Below, piece after piece: positions 49,601-58,399 of a DNA stretch of 64,000 bases. Made by a program: the position numbers and the translations under genes. Numbering within the stretch: position 1 is the stretch's first letter; each line of letters opens with the position of its first letter. The DNA is from Telopea speciosissima (lineage: Eukaryota > Streptophyta > Magnoliopsida > Proteales > Proteaceae), in assembly GCF_018873765.1 (NCBI RefSeq), contig NC_057922.1, positions 16,443,563-16,507,562 of the forward strand, written 5' to 3'. A model generated the notes under the pieces. The model was not told the origin of the DNA, ran no database searches, and worked only from the letters and a program-made list of their open reading frames with translations.

Positions 49601-52600
49601 TGGTCAAAATAACGCCGAGACCAGAGATTACTAAGCTTGGATAGCTTGTAAACCTCATTATGCGTAACCTCTTTTATTTTATTAAAGAGATTGGGGTAAA
49701 AAAAAACGTCTTCTCTCACAAGGTCGTTGAGAGTGACAGATTCGAGTTCAGAGGCCGAAATAGGCGTGATCTCAATAGGGGTAGATGAGTTTGCAGGAGG
49801 AGGTTCCTGTGTCTCATTTTCTATAAAAATAAAGTCAGACTCGTCGTCAGACGTTGGGTTGTCGGATTCAGAGACTAACTCATAAAGAAGTTCAGTGGGG
49901 TCTGAAACTTCAGAAAAGAAGATTACTTCATAATCTAATTCGTTGAGGTAACGAATCATTTTACGGGCATTCTTGGATTTGTTTGGACATTCGTTAGCGA
50001 AGTGTCCTTTTTCATTACACAAGTAACAAGTGCAATTTGTCTTGTCACGTTTAGACGATACCAAAATTAAAAGAGACAGCGGAGGAAGAGAGGAATGAAG
50101 ATAGAAAGGGTAGAAGGTCAGAGAGGAAGCGGAAGAATATCTAAGAGAAGAGAGGAGCTTCTCTTATATAGAGGTCGGATTTCAAAAATTTTTATAAAAT
50201 CCGAAACTTTGCTAACGTGAGGGTGACGTCAGTGAAAAGTGACGTAAGCAGTGACGTAGGGCGGCGATCACTGTTCATGGGTCCATGGTGACGTAAGCAG
50301 ACGTCGGCTGGGGTCTACTGCTGGGGTCCTCGTTGGTCAACTAGTCTTCTCTAGTGACTGCACTTCTGTCCTCGACCAATTGCCCATGATGATCAGAACA
50401 ATGGTCGTTCATGCTACTGCCAATTGGAGATTCTCAAGTGGACTCGAATTCACCATTACCAGTACTTTGGGATGGCGACATAGAGAACGCTTCTACCAGC
50501 CATATCAGATTTGGTACCTCCAACCAGCGTCCTATTACACAGTTCAGGAACCGGCCCTCATCACCGATGAAGACGAAGCAGCTACCATAGCCAACCACTT
50601 CATCCATGCTGATTAGCTGTACAAACAGTCCCTCATTGCTCTACACAAAGAAGCATTGACACTCATCTTCCCCAACGGATGCTCCAGGTACCGTTATCTT
50701 GTCTCCGACGGCTGATGAATCTTTGTCACCCAATTTCTTATGGATTACGAGATCCCTGATGAAATTGCCGCCGCCTCCTTTGAATTAGTCCAGAATCTGT
50801 AGACACTCACTCTGTTAGATGTCCCAGCTACTCTTCTTGCCGAAGTCGAAGAAGCCCTGGAAGAAATGGCTGCCCATGAACTTGTTGAACAAGTGGCCGC
50901 CGAGAACCTCTCTCCAGCTCGCTGCGTAGATTCCGACATCAACCTTGAGTCTGATTGACTGTGGACCCCAGCAGTAGACCCCAGCCGACGTCTGCTTACG
51001 TTACCATGGACCCATGAACAGTGATCGCCGCCCTACGTCACTGCTTACGTCACTTTTCACTGACGTCACCCCCACGTCAGCAAAGTTTCGGATTTTATAA
51101 AAAAATTTTGAAATCCGACCTCTATATAAGAGAAGCTCCTCTCTTCTCTTAGATATTCTTCCGCTCCCCCTCTTACCTTCTAGCTTCCTCTCTAACCTTC
51201 TACCCTTTCTATCTTCATTCCTCTCTTCCTCCCTTTTGCCAAGGAACCTGAGTCTATTCCATTTACTTGATGTAGCATTTTTATCCTGCATCCAGAGCAT
51301 CTCCCTGCCAATGGAAAGCTCATGATTGTAGTGGTGTCAATGGATTATTCGAGTTTGGTTTCCCCAGGCATACATGCAGGCAGACCCATTAATGAAACAG
51401 GTTGTGTGTTTGCCAAGTCTGGTATAAGATAGATAAGGGTCTCATTTCCTACAAGTAGACTTCCACCCATTGACCAAAAACACCACTTTAGACAGGAGAA
51501 GAGATCTCCTGAGTCAACTTCATGGAAGAAAGCTCACTGCGTGTAAGAAATGATACCTCTCTATCTTGTACCTGGGCCTGACAGAGACACAATCATGCTG
51601 CTTACTCACCAAACTTGTCATTAAGAATTTAATGAACTTCTTGAGCATATTAACGGTCAAGTCTCCTCCTTAAGAAATTAAATTCTAAACACTGTTCTGT
51701 TTGGAAATTACTCCAATTAGGTTAATCTTTGTTGCACAGAAATAATCCCTTACATTAGGCTCTCACTGTTACTTTTATCTTTATTTTTCTTTAAGAAAGA
51801 AAAGGAGGAGGAGGGTGGACAACATATGGGGGCAGCTTCCAACAGGAAAGAAAAAAAATGTGAGATATTAAAAGTATGCTTCCAACCTCAGCACAACAAT
51901 CTAACTCAAGAAACAACCAGAGCCCCGTTTTTGCAGGTTCCAATTGACAATGTGAAACATAAATATCTCACCAAGTTCAGATCAAACCCACTCTAGAAGG
52001 CACCAACCACTTAAAAGTATGCACCAAGCTCAGCACAACCACACTATCTCTAGAATCCACCATAGCCCCGTTTTTGCAGTTTCCAATCGACAATGTGAAA
52101 CATTAATATCTCACCAAGTTCAGATCAAACCCAACCTAGAACACACCAACCTCTCTCTCATATATACACACAAAATACGAATCAAATTGAAACCATCTTA
52201 CACTGAAGATAAGCCATATGGACTCTCACTCTCACACTTGTCTAAAAGGGAGAATCCAGGCAGCGTGAGAAATGAACAAGAGTATTGGGGACCAGAAGTC
52301 ACAATCCCCTGCAATTTAAAACAAATAAAAAACCTGGAAGCAAGAGAGTTGCGTGTAGAAAAATACAGGTTGGAGCTCTGTGATTCCCTGAGCAAGAGCA
52401 GCCTCTATGAGTATGCTGATGCAAGCCAGGTTCCCAGCGTGGGAGTTGTCTAGCCTACTTATGTGAATGACTGCCCAAGTAGTTAGAAAACAAGCTTCCA
52501 TCAGAAAGCAATTTTGGAAAATTAACTCCAGATAGATCAAACCCACACTTAGCGAAAGAGAGAAAGAGACATCAAAGCCACACGTCTCTCTATTTCGTTG

Positions 52601-53125
52601 TAAAGGATTATTTTACTCTTAACTCTAAATTAGTGAGATAAAATACATTGCAACGCAGGAATGAGGCTACCATGAACCTCAGGATGCAAAGTCCCATGCT
52701 TATTAACCCAATTTAACAAAAAGCCTAAATCATGCTATAGACTGAACTCAAGCACAGTGCAACAACCAACTAATAATGAAGAAACTCAGAAGAAATACAG
52801 AAAGCGATACCTGTCCCTTCTCACCGACAATAAGCAACTCATCCGATCCATCCACTGAGTCATTTACAGCTGCAACTGAATTATCAGGGTCGCTCTCCAA
52901 AATAGTGCAATCATCGTCCAAATCAACCCTAGAGTCCGGTTTTGCTCTTTCCGTAGGCTTGGAAATCTGGTTCTCACCCACAAACACCACATCGTCTGAA
53001 TCTTCTGTTTCACCATCAACTGGTTCAAGCAGTTCGTAAATCCAATCGAGATTATCGTCACTGCCTTCGTCCCAAGTGCCGTCTTCATCAGAGCTAATTT
53101 CAAGAATTTCGGAATTAGGATCCAT
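43648..53125 (-). CDS. RPM1-interacting protein 13-like protein, with an endogenous virus in intron 1
   Basis: Three exons, 53125-52811, 45032-44946 and 44811-43648, join in frame to 521 residues. Exon 1 (105 codons) is acidic: MDPNSEILEISSDED, EDSDDVVFVG, DDDCTILESDPD. Exon 2 (29 codons) reads LACRDYPHPRHLC to HDKYCDL. Exon 3 starts CHCYVCDSPAPCSYWGTG and continues HCHSTDKEEKW, then a long Ser/Gln/Asn-rich tail without known domains. The Cys/His cluster spanning the exon 2-3 junction is the conserved part. This layout recalls plant proteins called RPM1-interacting protein 13 (RIN13), a positive regulator of disease resistance in Arabidopsis. That name is from memory of the family and not certain. 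Splice sites are GT-AG. Intron 1 is 7,778 bp and contains a MITE and a rearranged pararetrovirus. Confidence 0.85.
45245..45625. repeat. TATCG-rich dispersed repeat, copy in RIN13-like intron 1
   Basis: The left part GTATCCGGTATCGTATCGG is matched loosely in reverse by GTATCGGTTAGTATTGGCGG at the right, ending TTAAAACCTTGG. It has no coding capacity. It is the same vocabulary as the copies at 26585-26820 and 57640-57862. Confidence 0.5.
45658..46008. mobile_element. MITE with CATAGTTGTCA ends
   Basis: CATAGTTGTCAGAG at the left and CTTGACAACTATG at the right are inverted ends. Near each end lie GCGACTAGGTGACC and GCCTAGGCGACACC. The 351-bp AT-rich interior is non-coding. Confidence 0.6.
47179..47229 (+). 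repeat. 51-bp inverted copy of viral coding sequence
   Basis: This segment is an exact reverse complement of 49150-49200 within the viral ORF. It sits just beyond the truncated end of the reverse transcriptase ORF. The flanking bases on both sides do not match. It is a rearrangement scar. Confidence 0.95.
47272..48933 (-). pseudogene. Caulimovirid protease-reverse transcriptase fragment, RNase H missing
   Basis: This 553-codon open frame contains an aspartic protease active site (DTGATG, about residue 111) and a reverse transcriptase with RMVINYKRLN, FCVAYIDDILVFS and a following GILNYGRNYI connection region. The YIDD catalytic box is intact. The frame stops soon after the connection domain, where RNase H would begin. 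It is in the same frame as the upstream ORF at 49003-50064, separated by one TAA at 49003-49005 and 23 codons. It has no flanking LTR or integrase. It is an old genomic copy, not a functional virus gene. Confidence 0.88.
49003..50064 (-). pseudogene. Caulimovirid coat-protein 3' part with zinc knuckle, truncated at 5' end
   Basis: The frame opens without an ATG (first in-frame near-start codon is TTG). After a few codons it gives the zinc knuckle CYLCNEKGHFANEC (C-X2-C-X4-H-X4-C), the nucleic-acid-binding motif that ends caulimovirid coat proteins. An acidic Ser-rich stretch and about 200 residues leading to the protease follow. The upstream join to promoter sequence at 50081 removes the rest of the coat and movement proteins. 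It ends at a single TAA (49003-49005). Confidence 0.8.
50081..50329 (-). promoter_or_regulatory. Viral 35S-like promoter, left arm, firing leftward
   Basis: Read on the minus strand it contains several TGACG/CGTCA motifs, including an as-1-like pair (TGACG at 50240 and 50252), and a TATA box TATATAAG at 50170-50163, followed by a CT-rich leader. It is the inverted partner of 50963-51232. It drives toward the zinc-knuckle and reverse transcriptase remnant, and so in the host gene's sense direction. Confidence 0.8.
50330..50957 (+). pseudogene. Decayed viral ORF between the inverted promoters
   Basis: One plus-strand frame is open across the segment except for four in-frame stops (TAG at 50614, TGA TGA near 50713, TAG near 50800), ending in a final TGA just before the right promoter. 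Its C-terminal part is Glu/Ala-rich (AEVEEALEEMAAHELVEQ). In circular viral order it would be the last ORF before the promoter. I do not recognise its function. Confidence 0.6.
50963..51232 (+). promoter_or_regulatory. Viral 35S-like promoter, right arm, firing rightward
   Basis: It mirrors 50081-50329 with about 95% identity by eye plus a 20-bp insertion in the leader near 51166-51186. CGTCA motifs lie at 51036 and 51048, and the TATA box at 51123-51130. It points away from the viral ORFs and antisense to the host gene, toward host exon 1. Confidence 0.8.
51868..52150. repeat. Tandem duplication in RIN13-like intron 1
   Basis: A unit of 143-153 bp is present twice in tandem, each with AAAAGTATGC, AGCCCCGTTTTTGCAG and ATCTCACCAAGTTCAGATC. 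An open frame across it (52019-52453) has no domain and is not supported as a gene. Confidence 0.8.
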
Positions 53126-54351
53126 AATAACTCTAAAATGCAAAAAAACTTTGGCGAAAAACTGGATTTCCTTTCATGGGTACCCAGAAAAATAAAGGGT
53201 TCTGCTGCTGCGTACTAAACCCTCCTTGAATACAGCAATATGGAGTTACAGAGATTCAATATTTTCTCCAAAAAGCCACTTGGTTTTGGGTTTCTTGTGC
53301 TTTCGGAGTGCAAAACTATTCTCAACATCAATATCAGGGCTTTGATTTGAAACAGATACTAATGATACTTGCAAAGGATAAAATGGTATCGGATGAAACA
53401 CGTCCAGAGACTCCAACAGAGGTTGCATTTCAGGGAAAATAGGTTTTGAGGAAATTGTAAGAGCAGAACAAGACGAAGAGAAATATTAAGTGACTTGAAG
53501 AATCTAAAGAATAGATGTTCCTGCCTTGCCTTTACCAAATTTTTTTTTTTTTTTTTTCTTGTGAGAAAAAAAAAAAAAAAAAAAAAAAAGGGGAGAAACT
53601 AAACAAAACAAATTGCACGGCTCTCTGCGTTCTTCTGTAATAAAACTGAAAAACTGGAAAGGCTGCCAAGTTTGTGAATACGTTGACGCTGGTTGGGCTG
53701 GGCTGGGCTGGGTCTGGGCTCCTTGGTTATTCCAATTTTGGTCCCACCTTCTATGATGCCCAAAATAACTTTTAGTTTTTGTTGAGATTAATTGGACTTA
53801 GAAACAGGTCTAGGTATGTGTGATATAGGATATGGAAGCTTGGGTCACTATTCTCGTGTGTTTGATCTGCGAATTAAATGAGTTATTAAACTAGTCCTTT
53901 CTCAAATCCAGTGCTACTAATAAATGATCATCAGAGTAAGAGTTTATCATTTATTAGAGAGATTAAAATTTTCCTTTCCTCCCATAAAATAAACATGGGC
54001 CCCATGCCACGAGTGTGGGAGAATTTCTCCGATTTGAGAAATCCTCTCAAGTGCAGTGCAGCTATGTGGCACATCAATGGTGCACTACACAAGGAGAGTG
54101 ATAGATCTTTATCCTTTTAAGTGTTGTGCACTGCTGGATGTGCTATGTAGGTGCACTAGGCAGTGCACCACACGTGAGACAATAAAGATTCGAATTTCTC
54201 ACATGCATCAATGGTAGTGTGAGAAATTGTATCATCCATATAGAGTCCAGTGATCAATGAAGAAGAGAGTAAATACAAAGTAAATTCATGTGAGAGTCAC
54301 ACACACTACATTGGCTTAATGGGAAACTTTTTTCTAATAAAAAAAACAAAC
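53126..54351. other. Upstream region of the RIN13-like gene
   Basis: It contains a homopolymer hairpin (T-run then A-run, 53540-53589) and a GGGCT/TGGGC repeat (GTTGGGCTGGGCTGGGCTGG near 53691), which may be promoter sequence. No coding sequence is recognised. Confidence 0.5.
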
Positions 54352-54861
54352 ACTAACCAGTCGTGTTTGTTGTAGATTCCACGCACTTAAATACTAACCG
54401 TTAGATTGGACATATCCATTAAAGACCGTTGATTATATTAAATATAGAAACAATTTTCTCTCAGTCAGTGTTAAAGGAATCCTAGTTATCAATATCACAA
54501 TTCACAAAGATCTGATTTCCGTAGGTTCAGCTAGTGCATATGTTAGCAAGAAAGTTCTCTTCGGATGGATTGGATGGTCATTTGAGGTGGACTTATTAAG
54601 TCTCAAAACTTAGTTATGTACCCTGATTAATGAGAAATAAATACGAGAATATGATCTTCTTCTTTGAGAGGATAGATAATTTAAGAGATTTGTTTAGAAA
54701 CTTAGAACCGGTTAGGGTTACATAGGAATTATAATTCAGATTAGTTTCAATATTTAATATATATCAACGGTCTTTAATGGATATATATGTCCAATCCAAT
54801 GGTTAACATTGAAGTGCATGGAATCTGCAAGACTGGAACACACACACACACGACCGGTTAG
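54352..54861. mobile_element. Element with long (about 80 bp) terminal inverted repeats
   Basis: The left arm (CTAACCAGTCGTG, GATTCCACGCACTT, ATTAAAGACCGTTGAT, TTAAATAT) is repeated in inverted form at 54750-54861 with small changes. Long inverted ends suggest a Mutator-like MITE. There is no coding sequence, and no certain target duplication. Confidence 0.65.
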
Positions 54862-55089
54862 GGTTTAATGTACCTAACATGTACCCTTTACGGTGGGCCC
54901 AGAAAAATTTTTCTCCGTTGAATTATTAATGAGATTCAAAGTTCAAACTTCGCCATTTTTGGGTGAAGTTTCTTTTTGGTCCCATAATTGGAGATGACGA
55001 AAGGTCCCACTATGTAAGTCTACATCTGCACCATGGTATCATATTGCATGTCGAGAAAGCATTCCGCAAGTTGATAACAACCAATCAAT

Positions 55090-55213
55090 GGATTTTAATT
55101 CGCTGTTGTACTCATTGTGCGGCGGCAGGTGCCATGTGTGCACAATAAGCCCCACATGACACACATGGTACCTACAGCGCCACACGATGAGTACAACAGC
55201 AAATAGAAATCCA
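55090..55213. mobile_element. Small foldback MITE with 9-bp target duplication
   Basis: GCTGTTGTACTCATTGTG and CACGATGAGTACAACAGC pair as a long hairpin with GCCATGTGTG / CACACATGGTA inside. CCAATCAAT flanks it perfectly (55081-55089 and 55214-55222). It is a Mutator-type MITE of about 124 bp, and a near-perfect hairpin that could feed small RNAs if transcribed. Confidence 0.75.
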
Positions 55214-55289
55214 CCAATCAATAGTGGGAAGTGTAAACTTCAAAAGTGTCTTCACTTTTTATTATTTTTTTTTATCGATGCCTACCATG

Positions 55290-55515
55290 GTTTGAGGAAT
55301 TGGTATTCGAACGCTTGCTTTGTATCGATATCGGTGGAGATCGGTATCGATTTCTGACCGATCCCATATCGGTGGATCGGTATGATATGGTAAAAAAATA
55401 AAGTTTTTTTTATTTATTTTTTTATAAAGAAAATAGGACCAATCTAGATCGGTACGGCCGATCTAGCTCGACATCGATAGAGAACAATACCAATACCAAT
55501 ACCACTTACTAAAAC
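55290..55515. repeat. TATCG-rich dispersed repeat
   Basis: GATATCGGTGGAGATCGGTA and similar words appear in both orientations, ending ATACCACTTACTAAAACC. It is a copy of the family noted at 26585-26820. Confidence 0.5.
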
Positions 55516-56604
55516 CTTTGTACCTACTCTATCCTATTCTATTGGGTGGTCGTAGAGGGCCAATATAACCACCAGGAAGCTTGGGTAGCAATAGCATTCC
55601 CTAAATCTTCACTACTATTAAGGCAACCATGTCTCTCATGTAGTAAGGAAATGTGATTTTTGAGTGAGACTGATTCTCATCAATGTTGATGTTAACTAGA
55701 ATTTCATTACAAATATTTTAGGATTGGATCATTTATTTAGTGGAGTTAAAATTTTTTTTTCTACGCGTGATAGTGGACATAGAAGATGGTTCACCTACCA
55801 TTCTAAGGTTCACAAACCTTTATAGGATTTTAGTATGTTTTTTGGAAATATCCTCCTAATATTCCCTCCCGCCTTCTCCCATCGGGTGGAGGAAAACTCA
55901 ATCCATGTTTGAAAATTCATGAAGAAATTTTTTAAATAATAAAATGTCAAAGGTTCCTCCTATCTTGGTTCTTTTGATTTGTTTATTAAGAATAAGACTT
56001 TAGAGTGGTCTAGGTTGATCCAAAGGATTGAAAAGAAATTGGGAAGTAGAGGATTCCTTTGTTATCTTAGGTTGGTCAATCTGTTCTTATTAAGATTTTC
56101 CTTAGTTCTATTCCAATTCATTGGATGCAATGTTTTTTGTTGCGTTTTAAGGTTTGTACCAATTTGGACCGTCAAGCATTACCAGTAGCAATTATAAAAG
56201 AAGAGCCGACAATGAAGAACAAATCCGTCCCTTCTTATTTATCATTTACCCTTACCAAAAATAATTTACCTTACCTTAGTTTTACCATAACATAGCTTTA
56301 ATTAAGCACCAAATTGTAAGCTTCAACAATCGTAGCTGACACATTGTAAAAATTTCAATAGATTCATAACTGGAAGGTTAGCAATTTGATTTTAAAGTTT
56401 TTCTCCCCCATTACGGTTTCCTATAATTTTTAAAAGTCTTTGGAGAAATCGAGGCATTGGAAAGATCTCACTCTTTCTTGGTTAGAGGTTAGTCATAATC
56501 CATTCGGTCACAATCCATTGAATCTTACAACTCTGACACGCCCGCAATCCTCCACACGAACCATCTGAGATGTAGTTGCTGAATTTGTTGCCAACACTAG
56601 GGTT
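55516..56604. other. Spacer, no gene seen
   Basis: AT-rich sequence with short ORFs (55979-56188, plus) and no recognisable domain. No element ends are recognised. Confidence 0.5.
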
Positions 56605-56825
56605 TTAGATACTGTTTCGATATCGATCTAAATCGATCCAAATTGGTTTGAATCGGACAGATTTACTCCTATATTCTTCAAAAAATCAGATTTTTTTTTT
56701 TTCAACATTTTTTGCTTTGTTTCATACTGATCTATTGATATGAATCAGTCAAAATCAATATCAGTGTCCACCGATATCAATACGAATCGACGGATCCAAT
56801 ACCGATTCAGAATATCGTTTGGAGA
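56605..56825. repeat. TATCG/ATCGAT-rich dispersed repeat
   Basis: CGATATCGATCTAAATCGAT near the left and CCGATATCAATACGAATCG near the right are loosely inverted. It is a further copy of the same family. Confidence 0.45.
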
Positions 56826-57006
56826 CCACATATTTGAAAGCAGGAAAAACTCTGTTTGTACACGGTCTTAAACGCCTCACCATAAGCAAAGGCCAAAATC
56901 TTATCCCCTCCCACTATCATGGATTTAGTTATTGGGATCTAATTGGCCAATATCCCTACTTGTTCGATATTGTTTTGGTGGTATCAAAATAAGGAACAGA
57001 AAAAGG

Positions 57007-57150
57007 GTGATTGTTCTCGGCCTGGGATCGCAGGCTATGCCGAGGCATATGGGGCAGTCATTTCGACCATTCAGGGGGGGCGGGGCGATCATTTCGCTCA
57101 CCCCCATGTGCTGGGTGCATCCTGTGCCCCAACACAAAGAACATTTGTTC
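57007..57150. mobile_element. GTTCTCT-type foldback MITE, copy 2
   Basis: ATTGTTCTCGGCCTGGGATC and GCATATGGGGCAGTCATTTC are matched inverted by GAAATGATCGCC... type sequence, CCCCATGTGCTGGGTGCATC and AAGAACATT. The design is the same as the hairpin at 28651-28776, but diverged. Confidence 0.55.
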
Positions 57151-57346
57151 TTAAAAAAAAAATCATGCATGGCATCTTGAGAGGCAAAAGCGTCCAATCC
57201 AACTTGATACAATGATCCGTGTGATTATTGATATCAGTCGGTTGTTGCTGATACTGTGACCTAGAATCATACTCACAATAGATTCAAGCCATCAGTCATT
57301 CTAAAAGAGTCTTTCTTTTTCTACTAAATAAAATAATATGAAATTT

Positions 57347-57485
57347 TACCCCCAAGGGGTCAGTTTAGTTGGCAAAAGACCAACTCCTCAAATAAGAGAT
57401 CATGAGTTCAAGCCACCTTGGGGCCCATCCCCATCCCCTATTTCCCCCCCCCCCTATTATACAAGCTCATAATCAAAAAAAAAAT
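57347..57485 (+). mobile_element. tRNA-derived SINE
   Basis: GTCAGTTTAGTTGGCAAAAG resembles box A and GAGTTCAAGCC resembles box B, at tRNA spacing. A C-rich stretch and an A-tail follow. TGAAATTT flanks both sides (57339-57346 and 57486-57493), fitting a target-site duplication. The family differs from the Au SINEs. Confidence 0.65.
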
Positions 57486-57639
57486 TGAAATTTGGATTGG
57501 CTATGTGTGAAATTTGGTCTCCTAATTCTATCATATGATTAATTTGTTTTAGATTGTTTTATCTCGAATTAAATCAACATATTTCATGTGATTTTGCTGA
57601 ACTGATCAGACTAAACCTCCAAAATTCTTCTTACTCCAT

Positions 57640-57862
57640 ACCACGATTCTAGGTATCAATGTCAGATTGGCACTATGTACGTAGCAGTAACGTTGGTACC
57701 TGATACCGATATTGTAGTGGTTTTATCGGTATAAGGGAGGGTAAAATGGTTAAAAAAATCAACGCACAAATATTTTAAGGCAAAACAGTCCAATTCGACC
57801 TGATATGGTTGATCCATATTTATATTGATATCGGCTGAGACCGATACCTAAGACCATGTTCT
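57640..57862. repeat. TATCG-rich dispersed repeat
   Basis: Words such as GATACCGATATTG and TATTGATATCGGC in both orientations, ending in GAGACCGATACCTAAGACCATG. It is a further copy of the family at 26585-26820, whose end TTAGAACCATG is similar. Confidence 0.5.
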
Positions 57863-58124
57863 ATAGCCCTTACAAATTAGTTGAATTGGTGGTCCCTTTG
57901 TTTTTTTTCCTTAAAACTTTGGGCCTAAGCAGTACATGTCACAAGACTATTTTAACGACACCTCTATAGATTATATATGTATTATAATTTGAAAGTGACT
58001 TATCATTGTGTCATTATTTTACTGATTTTTCGAGTATAAATATGAAATGATAAGATTCACCCTAGTCAAAAGAAGAGTATTATACTAAAAGGGTAAAGAA
58101 ATAAGGATCCAAATAATTTGATAC

Positions 58125-58325
58125 CTCGAGGGATGTCAATAAGAAAAGGACTGAGTTTCCCTCCACCCATGATGAATGGGATCCCATTCATCACAGAACG
58201 GGAGAGGGTGGAAAAAGGTATCAAGAGGGTATGTTGTAACATGCCAAAACCCTAGGAGGGGTTTGTGAACCCTAGGATGGTGGGTGAACCGTCCTCTGTG
58301 GGTGGAGGAAAACTTTGTCAATAAG
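58125..58325. mobile_element. Foldback repeat with CTCCACCCA ends
   Basis: GATGTCAATAAGAAAAGGAC and CCCTCCACCCATGATG at the left oppose CTGTGGGTGGAGGAAAAC and TTTGTCAATAAG at the right. Its middle contains AACCCTAGGATGGTGGGTGA. A partial relative lies at 42428-42540. Confidence 0.5.
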
Positions 58326-58399
58326 AAAATCTTCTTTTTTCATGCACTTTTTTCTACCTGCTGTGAGGAAGTATCAAATCTTCTCCATTTTTGCAGAGC

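Larger units (their letters stand above)
47179..51232 (-). mobile_element. Endogenous pararetrovirus (Caulimoviridae), rearranged and defective
   Basis: This holds viral protease-reverse transcriptase and zinc-knuckle sequence on the minus strand, viral-type promoters with as-1-like and TATA motifs, no LTRs and no integrase. This combination marks a caulimovirid and not a Ty3 element. The order is scrambled. A 51-bp inverted piece of its own coding region (47179-47229) abuts the truncated reverse transcriptase end. Movement-protein sequence is absent, RNase H is cut off, and the promoter is duplicated as an inverted repeat around a decayed ORF. It lies wholly in intron 1 of the RIN13-like gene and cannot be a complete viral genome. 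The genus is not certain. Confidence 0.88.

Noticed and set aside
47272..50064. Ty3-type LTR retrotransposon as the source of the RT
   Set aside because: No LTRs, no integrase, and the adjacent promoter has tandem as-1-like and TATA motifs. The RT and zinc-knuckle order fits a caulimovirid.
47179..51232. Complete or infectious viral genome
   Set aside because: Movement protein and most coat sequence are absent, RNase H is truncated, and inverted rearrangements and stops are present.
52019..52453. 144-codon plus frame in RIN13-like intron 1
   Set aside because: Spans a tandem duplication in an intron, lacks a domain and has low-complexity composition.
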